DNA from: Terramyces sp. JEL0728
Taxonomy: Eukaryota; Chytridiomycota; Chytridiomycetes; Rhizophydiales; Terramycetaceae
Length of the DNA stretch: 64,000 nucleotides
Assembly: GCA_027603945.1 (NCBI GenBank)
Contig: JADIIU010000025.1
Span: 1-64,000 of the forward strand
Direction of reading: 5' to 3'
Shown: positions 1 through 8,213 of the stretch, piece after piece
Layout: each line of letters begins with the position of its first letter
How positions within the stretch are numbered: position 1 is the first letter of the stretch
Notes under the pieces: generated by a model
Databases searched by the model: none
What the model was told of the DNA's origin: nothing
The model's input: the letters and a program-made list of their open reading frames with translations, nothing else
Translations under genes and position numbers: made by a program

Positions 1-8
1 AAAGCACA

Positions 9-749
9 ATGCAGCACTTCAAGAAGAATGAGGACATCTGGGAAAACCCAGTCTACCACCCGGTATACAGTAAAGACGAAGTACTAACAGTCCAAAAGAC
101 TCACATAGAGAGCAAGGGGTTGTCTGACCAATTGGCATATCTGTCTGTAAAGCTTGCGCGATTCAGTTTCGATACTCTCTCGGGTTTCCGATTTGGCCAG
201 CTTACCACCAACAAAGTATTGAATAGAGCCATATTTTTGGAGACTGTTGCTGGTGTTCCTGGGTTTACTGCCGGCATCCTCCGCCATCTGCGCTCACTTC
301 GCAGAATGGAAAGAGATTATGGATGGATCCACACTCTGCTGGAAGAAGCCGAGAACGAACGAATGCATTTGCTCACGTTTATTAAACTGAAGCAACCTGG
401 GCTGTTTTTCAGATTCTGCGTTGTAGCTACCCAGGGTATTTTTATGAATGGATTCTTTTTGGCTTACTTGATTTCCCCAAGGTTCTGCCATCGCTTTGTT
501 GGATACTTGGAAGAAGAAGCCGTCAAGACTTACACCGATATCATTGCAGCCATCGATGATGGACGATTGGCAGAATGGAAAGACAAACCAGCACCAGAAA
601 TCGCAGTGTCCTACTGGCGATTGGGCGAAAACGCAACGCTCCGAGACATGTTCCTCGCAGTTAGAGCTGATGAAGCCAACCATAGAGATGTCAACCATAC
701 ACTTGCTGGAATCAAACGTGAACAGAAAAATCCATTCTTGGATCAATAA
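9..749 (+). CDS. AOX: Alternative oxidase, mitochondrial (5' end cut by window)
   Basis: Ubiquinol:oxygen oxidoreductase of the inner mitochondrial membrane that bypasses complexes III and IV. The four-helix di-iron ligand motifs are all present, numbered from the first visible Met: LETVAGVPG (E78), NERMHL (E117, H120), LEEEAV (around E168-E170) and RADEANHRDVNH (E222, H225). At 246 residues it lacks the usual N-terminal targeting region. The frame is still open at the window edge, so this Met is probably internal or follows an upstream exon. The stop lies 10 bp from the stop of the convergent gene on the other strand. No intron is seen in the visible part. Confidence 0.93.
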   Translation: MQHFKKNEDIWENPVYHPVYSKDEVLTVQKTHIESKGLSDQLAYLSVKLARFSFDTLSGFRFGQLTTNKVLNRAIFLETVAGVPGFTAGILRHLRSLRRMERDYGWIHTLLEEAENERMHLLTFIKLKQPGLFFRFCVVATQGIFMNGFFLAYLISPRFCHRFVGYLEEEAVKTYTDIIAAIDDGRLAEWKDKPAPEIAVSYWRLGENATLRDMFLAVRADEANHRDVNHTLAGIKREQKNPFLDQ

Positions 750-759
750 TAAATGGAAT

Positions 760-1578
760 TTATTTGCAATCAAATTTCTGAGAGACTGCAGCCTTTCCAA
801 TAATTGCCAAATTTTCATTGAGTAGCCAATCTTTTTTAATACCAAGCACATCTCCATTAGCATTGATTTTGCTGCTGGTAGTTGCGGTTCCAAAACAAGT
901 TGGAATAGAAATACTTGTTGCGCTTCCAAACGGATTAACCAAATAACTGTCTTGTCCAAGATCAGATATTTCAATGTTTTCTTGGCTGGTCCATCTAACT
1001 GAACGGGCTTCAGTCAAGTTTAAGCTAAATTGGTTCCCAACTGCCGTCAAAGTTTGGGCTTCTGTAAAAGTCAAGTTGCAGTATCCGACATCGCAATTCA
1101 GAGCAGAGAGCAGCTTGCCATCGGGTGAAGGCACATACAGACCAGAACGAAGAGCAGTGAAACTTCCATCCAAACCAACTTTGTAGTCTTCCATTTGAAA
1201 AGTTTCTTCATTATATATTTTGACGATGGCATACCCGGCGCTCTTCATAAAGTACAAGATATCATATTCCGGCCTTCCCTTTTGTAAAGCAGTTAGATAC
1301 TGCTTCTTGCCTCCTATCGGCTGTGTTACCAATCTATAATGGAACTTTCTGGTGCGCCAATAGACATCCAAAGGTGGAATTTCTAGTTTTCGCTCGTATT
1401 GCAGTTCAAAAGTGATACCCATTGAGCCATCATCTGCCCATACTGGCCCACCAGTGCTGTTACTGAGCTGCCAGTTTACCAACTCGGTATGATTGTTCCA
1501 ACAGTTGCCAATGTAGCATGCTGAGCCATCATCGTTTGCTCCCGCCAATGCCAATCCCGCCAACGATAAAAACTTCAT
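760..1578 (-). CDS. Secreted protein of unknown function
   Basis: 272 residues starting with a short hydrophobic signal peptide (MKFLSLAGLALAGA, residues 1-14). The mature part has several N-glycosylation sequons (NHT, NST, NLT) and scattered cysteines, including a Cys pair near the N terminus (ACYIGNC). There is no transmembrane segment after the signal and no GPI tail, so it is probably a soluble secreted protein. I recognise no domain. Start is an ATG with the signal peptide directly after it. It converges on the alternative oxidase gene. Confidence 0.65.
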   Translation of the reverse strand: MKFLSLAGLALAGANDDGSACYIGNCWNNHTELVNWQLSNSTGGPVWADDGSMGITFELQYERKLEIPPLDVYWRTRKFHYRLVTQPIGGKKQYLTALQKGRPEYDILYFMKSAGYAIVKIYNEETFQMEDYKVGLDGSFTALRSGLYVPSPDGKLLSALNCDVGYCNLTFTEAQTLTAVGNQFSLNLTEARSVRWTSQENIEISDLGQDSYLVNPFGSATSISIPTCFGTATTSSKINANGDVLGIKKDWLLNENLAIIGKAAVSQKFDCK

Positions 1579-1925
1579 AATATTGTGAAACTTTTTTAGC
1601 CAATGTCCCTGAAGAGATGCCGCGGTATTCTGATTTGGAGTGGTCCGAGACTCATTTGTTTCACAATAACGAGTCCAATGGGTTAGACTGAATACAAACT
1701 GCGGTAAGCCCTTTCAATTGGAATAATTCAACCAAACTTGTCCTTGGAACAAAATCAGATTCGCTTTACCAGCGATTGCAAACAGATTTACTATTGGTCG
1801 CATTTATTTTTGTATTTATTCGCCGAGCAAGTACGAGTTGATTTCTGCCTTTCTCTTGTCACCGAATATGATTTGTCAATATAGCAATAAGCATTGAATT
1901 AAAGATTTCAGTTAACAATTTCTGC
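1579..1925. other. Intergenic, no gene seen
   Basis: About 350 bp upstream of the secreted-protein gene and downstream of the ANKRD39-like gene, both on the minus strand. It should hold the promoter of the former. AT-rich; I see no ORF, RNA gene or clear repeat. Confidence 0.5.
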
Positions 1926-2342
1926 CTACTTTTCTTTGAGCTTTATCATCACATCCTCATTCGCGACTGCGATATCATAGACTGTCCGTCCATCTCTGTC
2001 TACTGCTTCCTTGTCAGCCCCTTTCTGAATCAAGTACTCTACCAGTTCAACATTGCCAGAAATACAAGCACGATGCAAGACACTCACACCTCCATTCCTG
2101 GTTTTCGCATTAACACATGCTCCTTTCCGGATCAACAGCTTTGCCATTTCCAAATGCCCTTGTCTAGCTGCATAGTGGAGCGGAAGGTAACCTGAATTGT
2201 CATAGATATTAACCAATTGGTCGGGCATTATTTCTACTTTTTGTATATTGTTCTTGTGTGCTGCGTTATGAATTGATCTTTCGAAATCCATTTCTTCCAG
2301 CGATTGTGAGTAGGTTGCAGGTGGATGACATTTACAAGACAT
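1926..2342 (-). CDS. ANKRD39: ANKRD39-like ankyrin-repeat protein
   Basis: 138 residues. The N terminus MSCKCHPP followed by QSLEEMDFERSIH closely resembles the animal ANKRD39 start (Cys-rich stretch, LEEMDFERGIW). That similarity fixes the start at this ATG rather than at the longer open frame upstream. Three ankyrin repeats follow, with GYLPLHYAARQGHLEMAKLL and SVLHRACISGNVELVEYL as the clearest. It is shorter than the animal protein (about 183 residues), ending after the third repeat. The animal gene is poorly understood; I infer a scaffold role and, from its distribution among flagellates, a possible ciliary link. Intronless. Confidence 0.82.
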   Translation of the reverse strand: MSCKCHPPATYSQSLEEMDFERSIHNAAHKNNIQKVEIMPDQLVNIYDNSGYLPLHYAARQGHLEMAKLLIRKGACVNAKTRNGGVSVLHRACISGNVELVEYLIQKGADKEAVDRDGRTVYDIAVANEDVMIKLKEK

Positions 2343-2467
2343 TCGAGATTTGGTTGGAAAAACTAAAAGAAAATGCTGATAGAACTGCCCAGCAAAGCAG
2401 GTTTCCAAAATCCTATTTTTCAGAGGATAAAAGAGTCGATTTGAAAGCAAACAGGCAATTTATTGAA

Positions 2468-4057
2468 TCAAGCAGCAGGTTCATTTTCCTTCTTTTTGAA
2501 TTTAGGATAATTATTGAGGAAAATCATTTTGTAAACTTCGTCTCTGACTTTATCATACAGCCCAATAGTCAAATTCGTATTTCGTTCTTCAATTAATTTT
2601 GTTGTGATTTCTTTTCTGAATTTCGAAGGAATATTCAACTCATTAGGTGAATTTGCCTGAATATATTTCTTGTAGAGGTATTTCAAAAACACTGTTTCGT
2701 TGATTTCGTTCATGTTTTTGATGTTTGATTCTGGGACTACCGTGAGGTTGTCTGTCGACGCAGCTTTTACCTGTGCCAGATGGTTTGCAACATTTACAGG
2801 TGGATGATCAAATATTAACAGCGTCCTTCCCAGTTTAGCGTATCCTTGGATCAAATCTTCAACAAACATGGCATTTTCTGGTGCTAAATCTTCAGCCAAA
2901 CTTTTTTTCAATTTCTTGAATCTTGCAGGATTAAGTGTAATGTCTATAAGGTCATCCATTCCGTAAGATAAAGCAGATGCGCGTTTTTCAATAACTTTAG
3001 GTTGGATATTTTCGTTAGTTTTAATCGTGGTAGCCTTGCGGAACAAGTTATGATTAATATTCATCATCTTGATCCGGTCTCTCTTTTCACTGTAAGCGAA
3101 AATAAGCACGTAGAAGCCAGTTGCAAATAGCGTAATGTAAGTTTCCGCAAGGAGGACAATGTTGGAACCAATGTACTTTTTAAAATCTGTTCCATTCATG
3201 AACGGGCCATATTCCAAAATAACGTACAGGGTAATAACTACCAAGAAATAGCCAATAAACGCCGTGATTTCATTTTTGATCCCTAAACTGTCCTTGAACT
3301 TGCGGATGGAAACGAACAAATCAATCAGCAACGATAGACTAACTACTGCAAGTGCGAAAATGGTTAATTTCAAAAAGGTACTAGTGTATTGGCTGTTGTA
3401 GCCCATTGGCATAAAAACTAAAACCGAAATTACGGAAATAATCACCGAGAATATAACCGAGCCGCATAAATGCATCAGCACTACTCTATCGGACATATGT
3501 CCGTTTAGGTTATCGAATCTGTATGTTGATTGTCTGTCAGATTGATTTTGTGATTCAGATTGTTGTTGCTGCTGGGAAGGCGACATGACTGATGGCCTAC
3601 TCATTTTAGCCTTCTTTTCAAACGGATCGTGCTTCAAATGCATGAATATTTTAATAATTGTGATCTGGGCTGAATCAAAAATCTCCCCTTCTGCATTGTT
3701 CTCGATATTCAATCTGGCATGGGCTAGCAGCTGATTGACACCCAATGAAAGTGCCATAATTGAATACGATATCAAGAATATCGAGCCGCCGATTGTGACT
3801 GGAAGATGCACTATCCACGGATTACTAAACCCATCTAAATAATCTTCAAAAATGGTGCAACTGAGTATGACTCCATGAAAGAATACGAAATGTGCTGCTG
3901 AAATTGAATAGACGAGGATAGGATTTCTGCGTTTGACTGTCTCTGTATCCCTGAAAAAAAACAGTAGGATAGCACACATTATGAAATACGGGACATTGAA
4001 TATTAGGATCAGCGTCCAGAAGAGTGATTCCTGTTGCGAGTAGCTGAGTGCTGCCAT
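2468..4057 (-). CDS. Seven-transmembrane protein with C-terminal RGS domain
   Basis: 529 residues. Seven hydrophobic segments occupy roughly residues 10-330, with a Gln/Ser-rich cytoplasmic loop (about 155-180) between the third and fourth. A cytoplasmic RGS domain follows (about 365-525): helix-rich, with ENAMFVEDL near the start, then KFRKEITTKL and YDKVRDEVYKMIF near the end, matching the RGS fold's closing helices. RGS domains accelerate GTP hydrolysis on G-alpha, so this is probably a receptor-like G-protein regulator, comparable in architecture to plant RGS1 and other 7TM-RGS hybrids. The ATG used here is the first in frame; an earlier TTG is ignored. Intronless. It lies next to a K+ channel gene. 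Confidence 0.78.
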   Translation of the reverse strand: MAALSYSQQESLFWTLILIFNVPYFIMCAILLFFFRDTETVKRRNPILVYSISAAHFVFFHGVILSCTIFEDYLDGFSNPWIVHLPVTIGGSIFLISYSIMALSLGVNQLLAHARLNIENNAEGEIFDSAQITIIKIFMHLKHDPFEKKAKMSRPSVMSPSQQQQQSESQNQSDRQSTYRFDNLNGHMSDRVVLMHLCGSVIFSVIISVISVLVFMPMGYNSQYTSTFLKLTIFALAVVSLSLLIDLFVSIRKFKDSLGIKNEITAFIGYFLVVITLYVILEYGPFMNGTDFKKYIGSNIVLLAETYITLFATGFYVLIFAYSEKRDRIKMMNINHNLFRKATTIKTNENIQPKVIEKRASALSYGMDDLIDITLNPARFKKLKKSLAEDLAPENAMFVEDLIQGYAKLGRTLLIFDHPPVNVANHLAQVKAASTDNLTVVPESNIKNMNEINETVFLKYLYKKYIQANSPNELNIPSKFRKEITTKLIEERNTNLTIGLYDKVRDEVYKMIFLNNYPKFKKKENEPAA

Positions 4058-4233
4058 TTGTTTGTCGAAAAGTATCAATGGGGAATTACATAATAGTCGT
4101 ACAATAGGCGAATAAACAAATAGATAGGGATTGCCAGTGAAACAAAGAGTATAAACAAATGCAAGATAATGGAATAGTGGTACGGACTTTATTTGGTCGG
4201 AATACTCAATCAGGATATTTCACTGCAGGTACG

Positions 4234-5529
4234 TTATCTGACAGCCGCTATAGTTCTTGTTTGATCCAACAACCGCCGAATCTTTTGCTCGTAACGCTGC
4301 CGGTAGTTTTCCCTATAATACCCATTAATCTTATTGGTGATTGCATTCCCAGCAGAAGCCAATAACGTAATCGCATTAAACAAAAAGATCCAGCAGAATT
4401 CGTTACTAATAGGTGATTTCAAAACATAGTTCCCATACCCTATTCCAGTCATTGTTACAAACGCAAAGTACATGCCGTCTATAAATTTCCAGTCTGGTTC
4501 AGAAATCATGAATATTGTTGACGAAATCATCCAAAATGCTGTTAATCTTCCTAATACTAACAGCAGAGTATATCTGAATGGCAGTTTATCTTTTGTTTGT
4601 AAAATGGATGTAAATGTTGGGAATTGCTCCAAAGAAAGACTTTGGACATTGGATTGAACCGAGCTGTGCCTGTCCCTTCTTCCCAATCCATCAAACCTTT
4701 CTAAAGGGAGGGATTCTGAATCGGTTTTTGAAATTTGGTCATCGATATCTGCTTGATCATTATACAGTAACGCGTCTGCAACTATTACCTCTTCATAATC
4801 CAATACGCAAAATCCAATCAAAAATAATCCAACACTGGTGAATAGAAACATTATCCATTTTCCTGCAAGAGTTAACGGTACCAAACCACCATACCCAATA
4901 GTCAGCAGTGTCATCAAACAAAATATCCCTGAAGTTTCAAAACTCCAACTTTCGATATAACTAAATACCATCGCACCTACCAAAATCCATCCATAAAGCA
5001 GGAAATTGGCAAATTCATACTTGCTTTGTTCTCCTGAAATGAGCTTGTACCGTTGAAAGTAAAGGAGATCAGCAACAATCAATATAAATGAAATGCTGGT
5101 TGCTATTAGTGCCGAACAACTTGCGATAAACCCTCCGGGACTGTAGTTGTATTTGTAAACGGGAAATTGATCAGTCCACCTCTTGGCATTGATAATCAGC
5201 AGCACAATTTGAGTGAAATCACAGCCAACCATTAGACACGTCATCAAGTACTCCTTGCAGCCAGACGACCGGATTCTAATGCAAATTTCATTCAACACGC
5301 TGGTCAGAATGCAAAATCCAAGTATGATTCGTTGCAGTTCAGTTTCGTTTACACCAAAATACGGATTCGCGAGCTGTTCTGGATCGTATTGAGATGTAAT
5401 TATCCATGTTGATTGGCCAATTGAGCGTATTAGACATAGGAAGGCAAAGTTGCTTGCTAGCGTGCTGTAGAAATAGGGTTTCATTGTCAGATATTGATTC
5501 TTTCCAAAGAAATCATTGATTGAGAGCAT
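4234..5529 (-). CDS. TOK-type outward-rectifier K+ channel (two pore domains)
   Basis: 431 residues with about eight hydrophobic segments and two P-loops: TIGYGG (residues 210-215) and TGIGYGN (361-367). Two pore domains preceded by four extra N-terminal helices is the fungal TOK1 architecture (plasma-membrane K+ efflux). Both selectivity filters keep GYG, but the Asp that usually follows is replaced by Gly in pore 1 and Asn in pore 2. The charged loop at 245-315 is cytoplasmic. The C terminus is a short basic helix (about 400-431), much shorter than in yeast TOK1. Intronless. Same strand as the 7TM-RGS gene, 176 bp upstream of it. Confidence 0.88.
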   Translation of the reverse strand: MLSINDFFGKNQYLTMKPYFYSTLASNFAFLCLIRSIGQSTWIITSQYDPEQLANPYFGVNETELQRIILGFCILTSVLNEICIRIRSSGCKEYLMTCLMVGCDFTQIVLLIINAKRWTDQFPVYKYNYSPGGFIASCSALIATSISFILIVADLLYFQRYKLISGEQSKYEFANFLLYGWILVGAMVFSYIESWSFETSGIFCLMTLLTIGYGGLVPLTLAGKWIMFLFTSVGLFLIGFCVLDYEEVIVADALLYNDQADIDDQISKTDSESLPLERFDGLGRRDRHSSVQSNVQSLSLEQFPTFTSILQTKDKLPFRYTLLLVLGRLTAFWMISSTIFMISEPDWKFIDGMYFAFVTMTGIGYGNYVLKSPISNEFCWIFLFNAITLLASAGNAITNKINGYYRENYRQRYEQKIRRLLDQTRTIAAVR

Positions 5530-5651
5530 TTAGTTTTAACACCTACCACTTTTAAAAAGATAGTTTTTTGTTACCTGTCATAGCCACACCTTACAGCCAT
5601 AATTTGTAATTCAAATACGCTCATATTCATGTAACTTTATTTCTTTATACC

Positions 5652-6095
5652 CTATCTCTGCTTGTTGAAATCCAGAGATTGTTTCTGAGCATAATACTTT
5701 AGCTGCTTTACGGCTTGAAACTTCATATCCCTTGTTGCAATATCATTAATCAAACTCATCAGATATTGAGACTTGATATCCAGTGCAGACACGATTCTAT
5801 CTTTTGATTGAATGGCAAAAGTCAAGCTGGCATTATTCTGTCTTAAAGAGATGATTTTTTTGGCCATTTTTTCAATCAAGTTGATGAAATCATCTTCAGT
5901 GTATGTCTGTTTTGTGCTATCGATATTGACAGGAGTGTCTGAATAATTTGTGGTTTTGGCATTTTGCTTTAGATCACAAGCAGTGGATTTCAACCGAGAC
6001 TTTGGGACATTGATTTGATGTTTTCTGTAGCAATGAGATTGAACTGTTTTTACTGCTGGAGAAGTAAATGGACATTTTGGGCATTCAAAAACCAT
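5652..6095 (-). CDS. Single C2H2 zinc-finger protein with C-terminal coiled coil
   Basis: 147 residues. One C2H2 finger sits at the extreme N terminus (C5-x2-C8-x12-H21-x4-H26). A polar linker follows, then a helical, probably coiled-coil region (about residues 68-140, rich in Leu/Ile/Lys/Gln). I do not recognise the family; a nucleic-acid-binding or RNA-processing adaptor is plausible but unproven. It is divergent from the first receptor gene across 663 bp. Confidence 0.6.
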   Translation of the reverse strand: MVFECPKCPFTSPAVKTVQSHCYRKHQINVPKSRLKSTACDLKQNAKTTNYSDTPVNIDSTKQTYTEDDFINLIEKMAKKIISLRQNNASLTFAIQSKDRIVSALDIKSQYLMSLINDIATRDMKFQAVKQLKYYAQKQSLDFNKQR

Positions 6096-6131
6096 TGAAA
6101 GACAGCATTCTTTCTACTTTTATACTAAAAT

Positions 6132-6166
6132 AAGGTTAAGTTCGTAACATAAGGTTAAATAACCTT
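6132..6166. repeat. AAGGTTA direct and inverted repeats upstream of C2H2 gene
   Basis: AAGGTTA occurs at 6132-6138 and 6151-6157, and its inverse TAACCTT at 6160-6166, so the last two form a 7-bp inverted repeat with a 2-bp spacer. It lies 37-71 bp upstream of the C2H2 start, where an operator-like element would sit. Confidence 0.4.
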
Positions 6167-6485
6167 TCCAATTGATATATATTATTATTTGTTCAACCGT
6201 TTATTTCCAGGTGCATTATTTAGACTGCGGCATAATTAACCACCGGTTACATCACCAATATTTCGCTTTAGACAATTACCAAGCAATTACTGATGCTTGT
6301 AGCTCGCAACTTGAAACTGGCAATCGCGCTGGCTCGTATGGTGAAACATCAATCACAATTTGTGCTCACTATAAATCCAATTAAAAAAGAAAAATCAAGT
6401 GAAGAACTAACCATTGTTCATTGATGGAATAGCAACCAGTACCCATCCCTGCGTATTTAATATCCGCGAGGCAATTTTTTTAGCT

Positions 6486-6506
6486 TTTCTTATGCGCCAT
6501 AAGAAA
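6486..6506. repeat. Perfect 9-bp inverted repeat
   Basis: TTTCTTATG, 3-bp spacer CGC, then CATAAGAAA. It lies about 250 bp upstream of receptor 1. It could be a dimeric factor site; no poly-U tract follows that would suggest a terminator. Confidence 0.4.
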
Positions 6507-6758
6507 CGAAGCGAGCCCCAATAAATCACTATGGAATATCAATTGAATTTACAGGCAAGAAATCCACGGTAATTATATTGCACGGCTTTTCTCTCTTTGG
6601 GTTTCCCATTTAGCTTGGCGGTTGTTGGATAATTTCTAGTTGTTCCAGTTGGACGCAAAGGAACCTTAGGCCGCAAGTCACCGCATCGTGATCCAACATA
6701 CCCTGACTTTGCGCCTCGTAATTTTATAAAACTGAAAATTTCAGTGGTCAAGAATTTA

Positions 6759-8201
6759 ATGTTGGCAACTAATGTAAATATTACTGGCGATTATACTGTG
6801 TTCCAGTCAGTATGGATGCAAGGAGAATGCAGCGGAGCACCAACCAGCATGTACACATTTGACCAAACTACTAATGGAACTTTGGTATTTCAAGATGCTA
6901 TTAACGCCTTTCTGCCTCCAACTTGTGGTTTGGACCCGGTGAATGTGAACGAGGGATGCTGTGTGGTTTCTCTCGATAATGCAATTCCAGAGCCATACGC
7001 TTCGCAGTCATTTCACTTTATCACCACATTGGACAACAGTGATTTCCCAAAATCAGCAGTTGGCACCAATTACTGCAAACTGACTGCCAAAGACAATTCG
7101 TCTCTATCTGGGCTCCAGCAAGTGTATTACAAAGCGGACGGAAGCTGCATAGACCAGAATTATATCTGCACAAGCGATGGCACGCTACAGGTATACAACG
7201 ATAAGGAATGCCAAGGCAAATTCTTGTCCTACAAAACCAATAACAAGACAATTCAAGACGCGCTGATGGGCAACGTCTCGTTATCATTCATAGATGTATT
7301 GCAAGGGGGAGAAACTTACCAGTGGACAACTTACACACCGCAAACCTTACTAGTTCCCAAATTCCACATCCCTATGGAAATCCTCTCCATTTGTTGCTAC
7401 ATCTGCTCAACCATACTCAGCTTTGCTATTTTTGTTTACTTTATTGTAAAGTACAACCAGAAGAGAACAAACTACATGCTGTTCTTTTTATTATCGCAGC
7501 TGCTATGGATGCTATGGACTATTTTCGAAGATGTATACTACAATACAGTCTTTGAAAGTAACGAAACCCTTTCAATCTTTACGCAAACTAAACGCGCATT
7601 GTTCTGCGCTGCATCTCTGACTACTGTCTTGAACACTTCCTATTTCATCATAGGGTTCAACAATCTTAACGGAAAGATCTGGGGCAGCATGATTTATGTT
7701 TCTGTTGTTGTAGCTCACTTGGTATTTGCTGGTTCTTGGTACTTGCAATATTCCGCTGATCACGCAGATCCTGATGGAAACTTTGTCTCTTTCGTACTAT
7801 CATGGAACAAGTGGGAACCTTTCTGGTCAATCTTTACAATGATCTATGATACTGTTCCTTCGTTTTTCGTGGCCATCAAACTAGTACAATCTGCAACTGT
7901 AGAGCAAACATCTGCAATCCGCTCTTTATGGATCCTTCACCAAAGAGACAAACGATTCTCTTTCCTTAACCTATCTCAACTGGCCAACGCTACTCTATTC
8001 TTTATATTAATATGCCTTTCATACTACACTGGGGTATTGATGAGTGATAGAAATGTACTAGCATTGTCTGGTGTGATGACTTTAATTTGGGCTATCCACG
8101 GTGCTTTAAACTGCTTGTTTATCGAACACATCAAAATCTTAATGTCCATTAGAAGTGAAATATCTCGCTCTAATACATTGACTTCCAAATCAATCCTGTA
8201 A
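6759..8201 (+). CDS. Cys-rich 7TM receptor-like protein, paralogue 1
   Basis: 480 residues from the first ATG in frame. Residues 1-205 form an extracellular-type domain with eight cysteines in the order C, C, CC, C, C, C, C and many N-glycosylation sequons. Seven hydrophobic helices follow (about 206-455); the first opens with PMEILSICCY and the last ends GALNCLFIEHIK. There is no cleavable signal peptide, so the tail must be translocated by the first helix. The C tail is short. It is the most divergent member of the array together with paralogue 2. Family not recognised; a plasma-membrane sensor is inferred from topology only. The next gene starts 12 bp after this stop. Confidence 0.83.
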   Translation: MLATNVNITGDYTVFQSVWMQGECSGAPTSMYTFDQTTNGTLVFQDAINAFLPPTCGLDPVNVNEGCCVVSLDNAIPEPYASQSFHFITTLDNSDFPKSAVGTNYCKLTAKDNSSLSGLQQVYYKADGSCIDQNYICTSDGTLQVYNDKECQGKFLSYKTNNKTIQDALMGNVSLSFIDVLQGGETYQWTTYTPQTLLVPKFHIPMEILSICCYICSTILSFAIFVYFIVKYNQKRTNYMLFFLLSQLLWMLWTIFEDVYYNTVFESNETLSIFTQTKRALFCAASLTTVLNTSYFIIGFNNLNGKIWGSMIYVSVVVAHLVFAGSWYLQYSADHADPDGNFVSFVLSWNKWEPFWSIFTMIYDTVPSFFVAIKLVQSATVEQTSAIRSLWILHQRDKRFSFLNLSQLANATLFFILICLSYYTGVLMSDRNVLALSGVMTLIWAIHGALNCLFIEHIKILMSIRSEISRSNTLTSKSIL

Positions 8202-8213
8202 ACAAAAGCAACA

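Larger units (their letters stand above)
6096..6758. other. Divergent intergenic region with inverted repeats
   Basis: 663 bp between the C2H2 gene (minus) and receptor 1 (plus). Short open frames here begin with TTG or GTG and resemble nothing known. It contains the two inverted repeats listed separately and should hold both promoters. Confidence 0.5.

Noticed and set aside
6172..6384. 70-residue plus-strand frame
   Set aside because: It starts with TTG, has no homology or signal, and lies in a promoter region.
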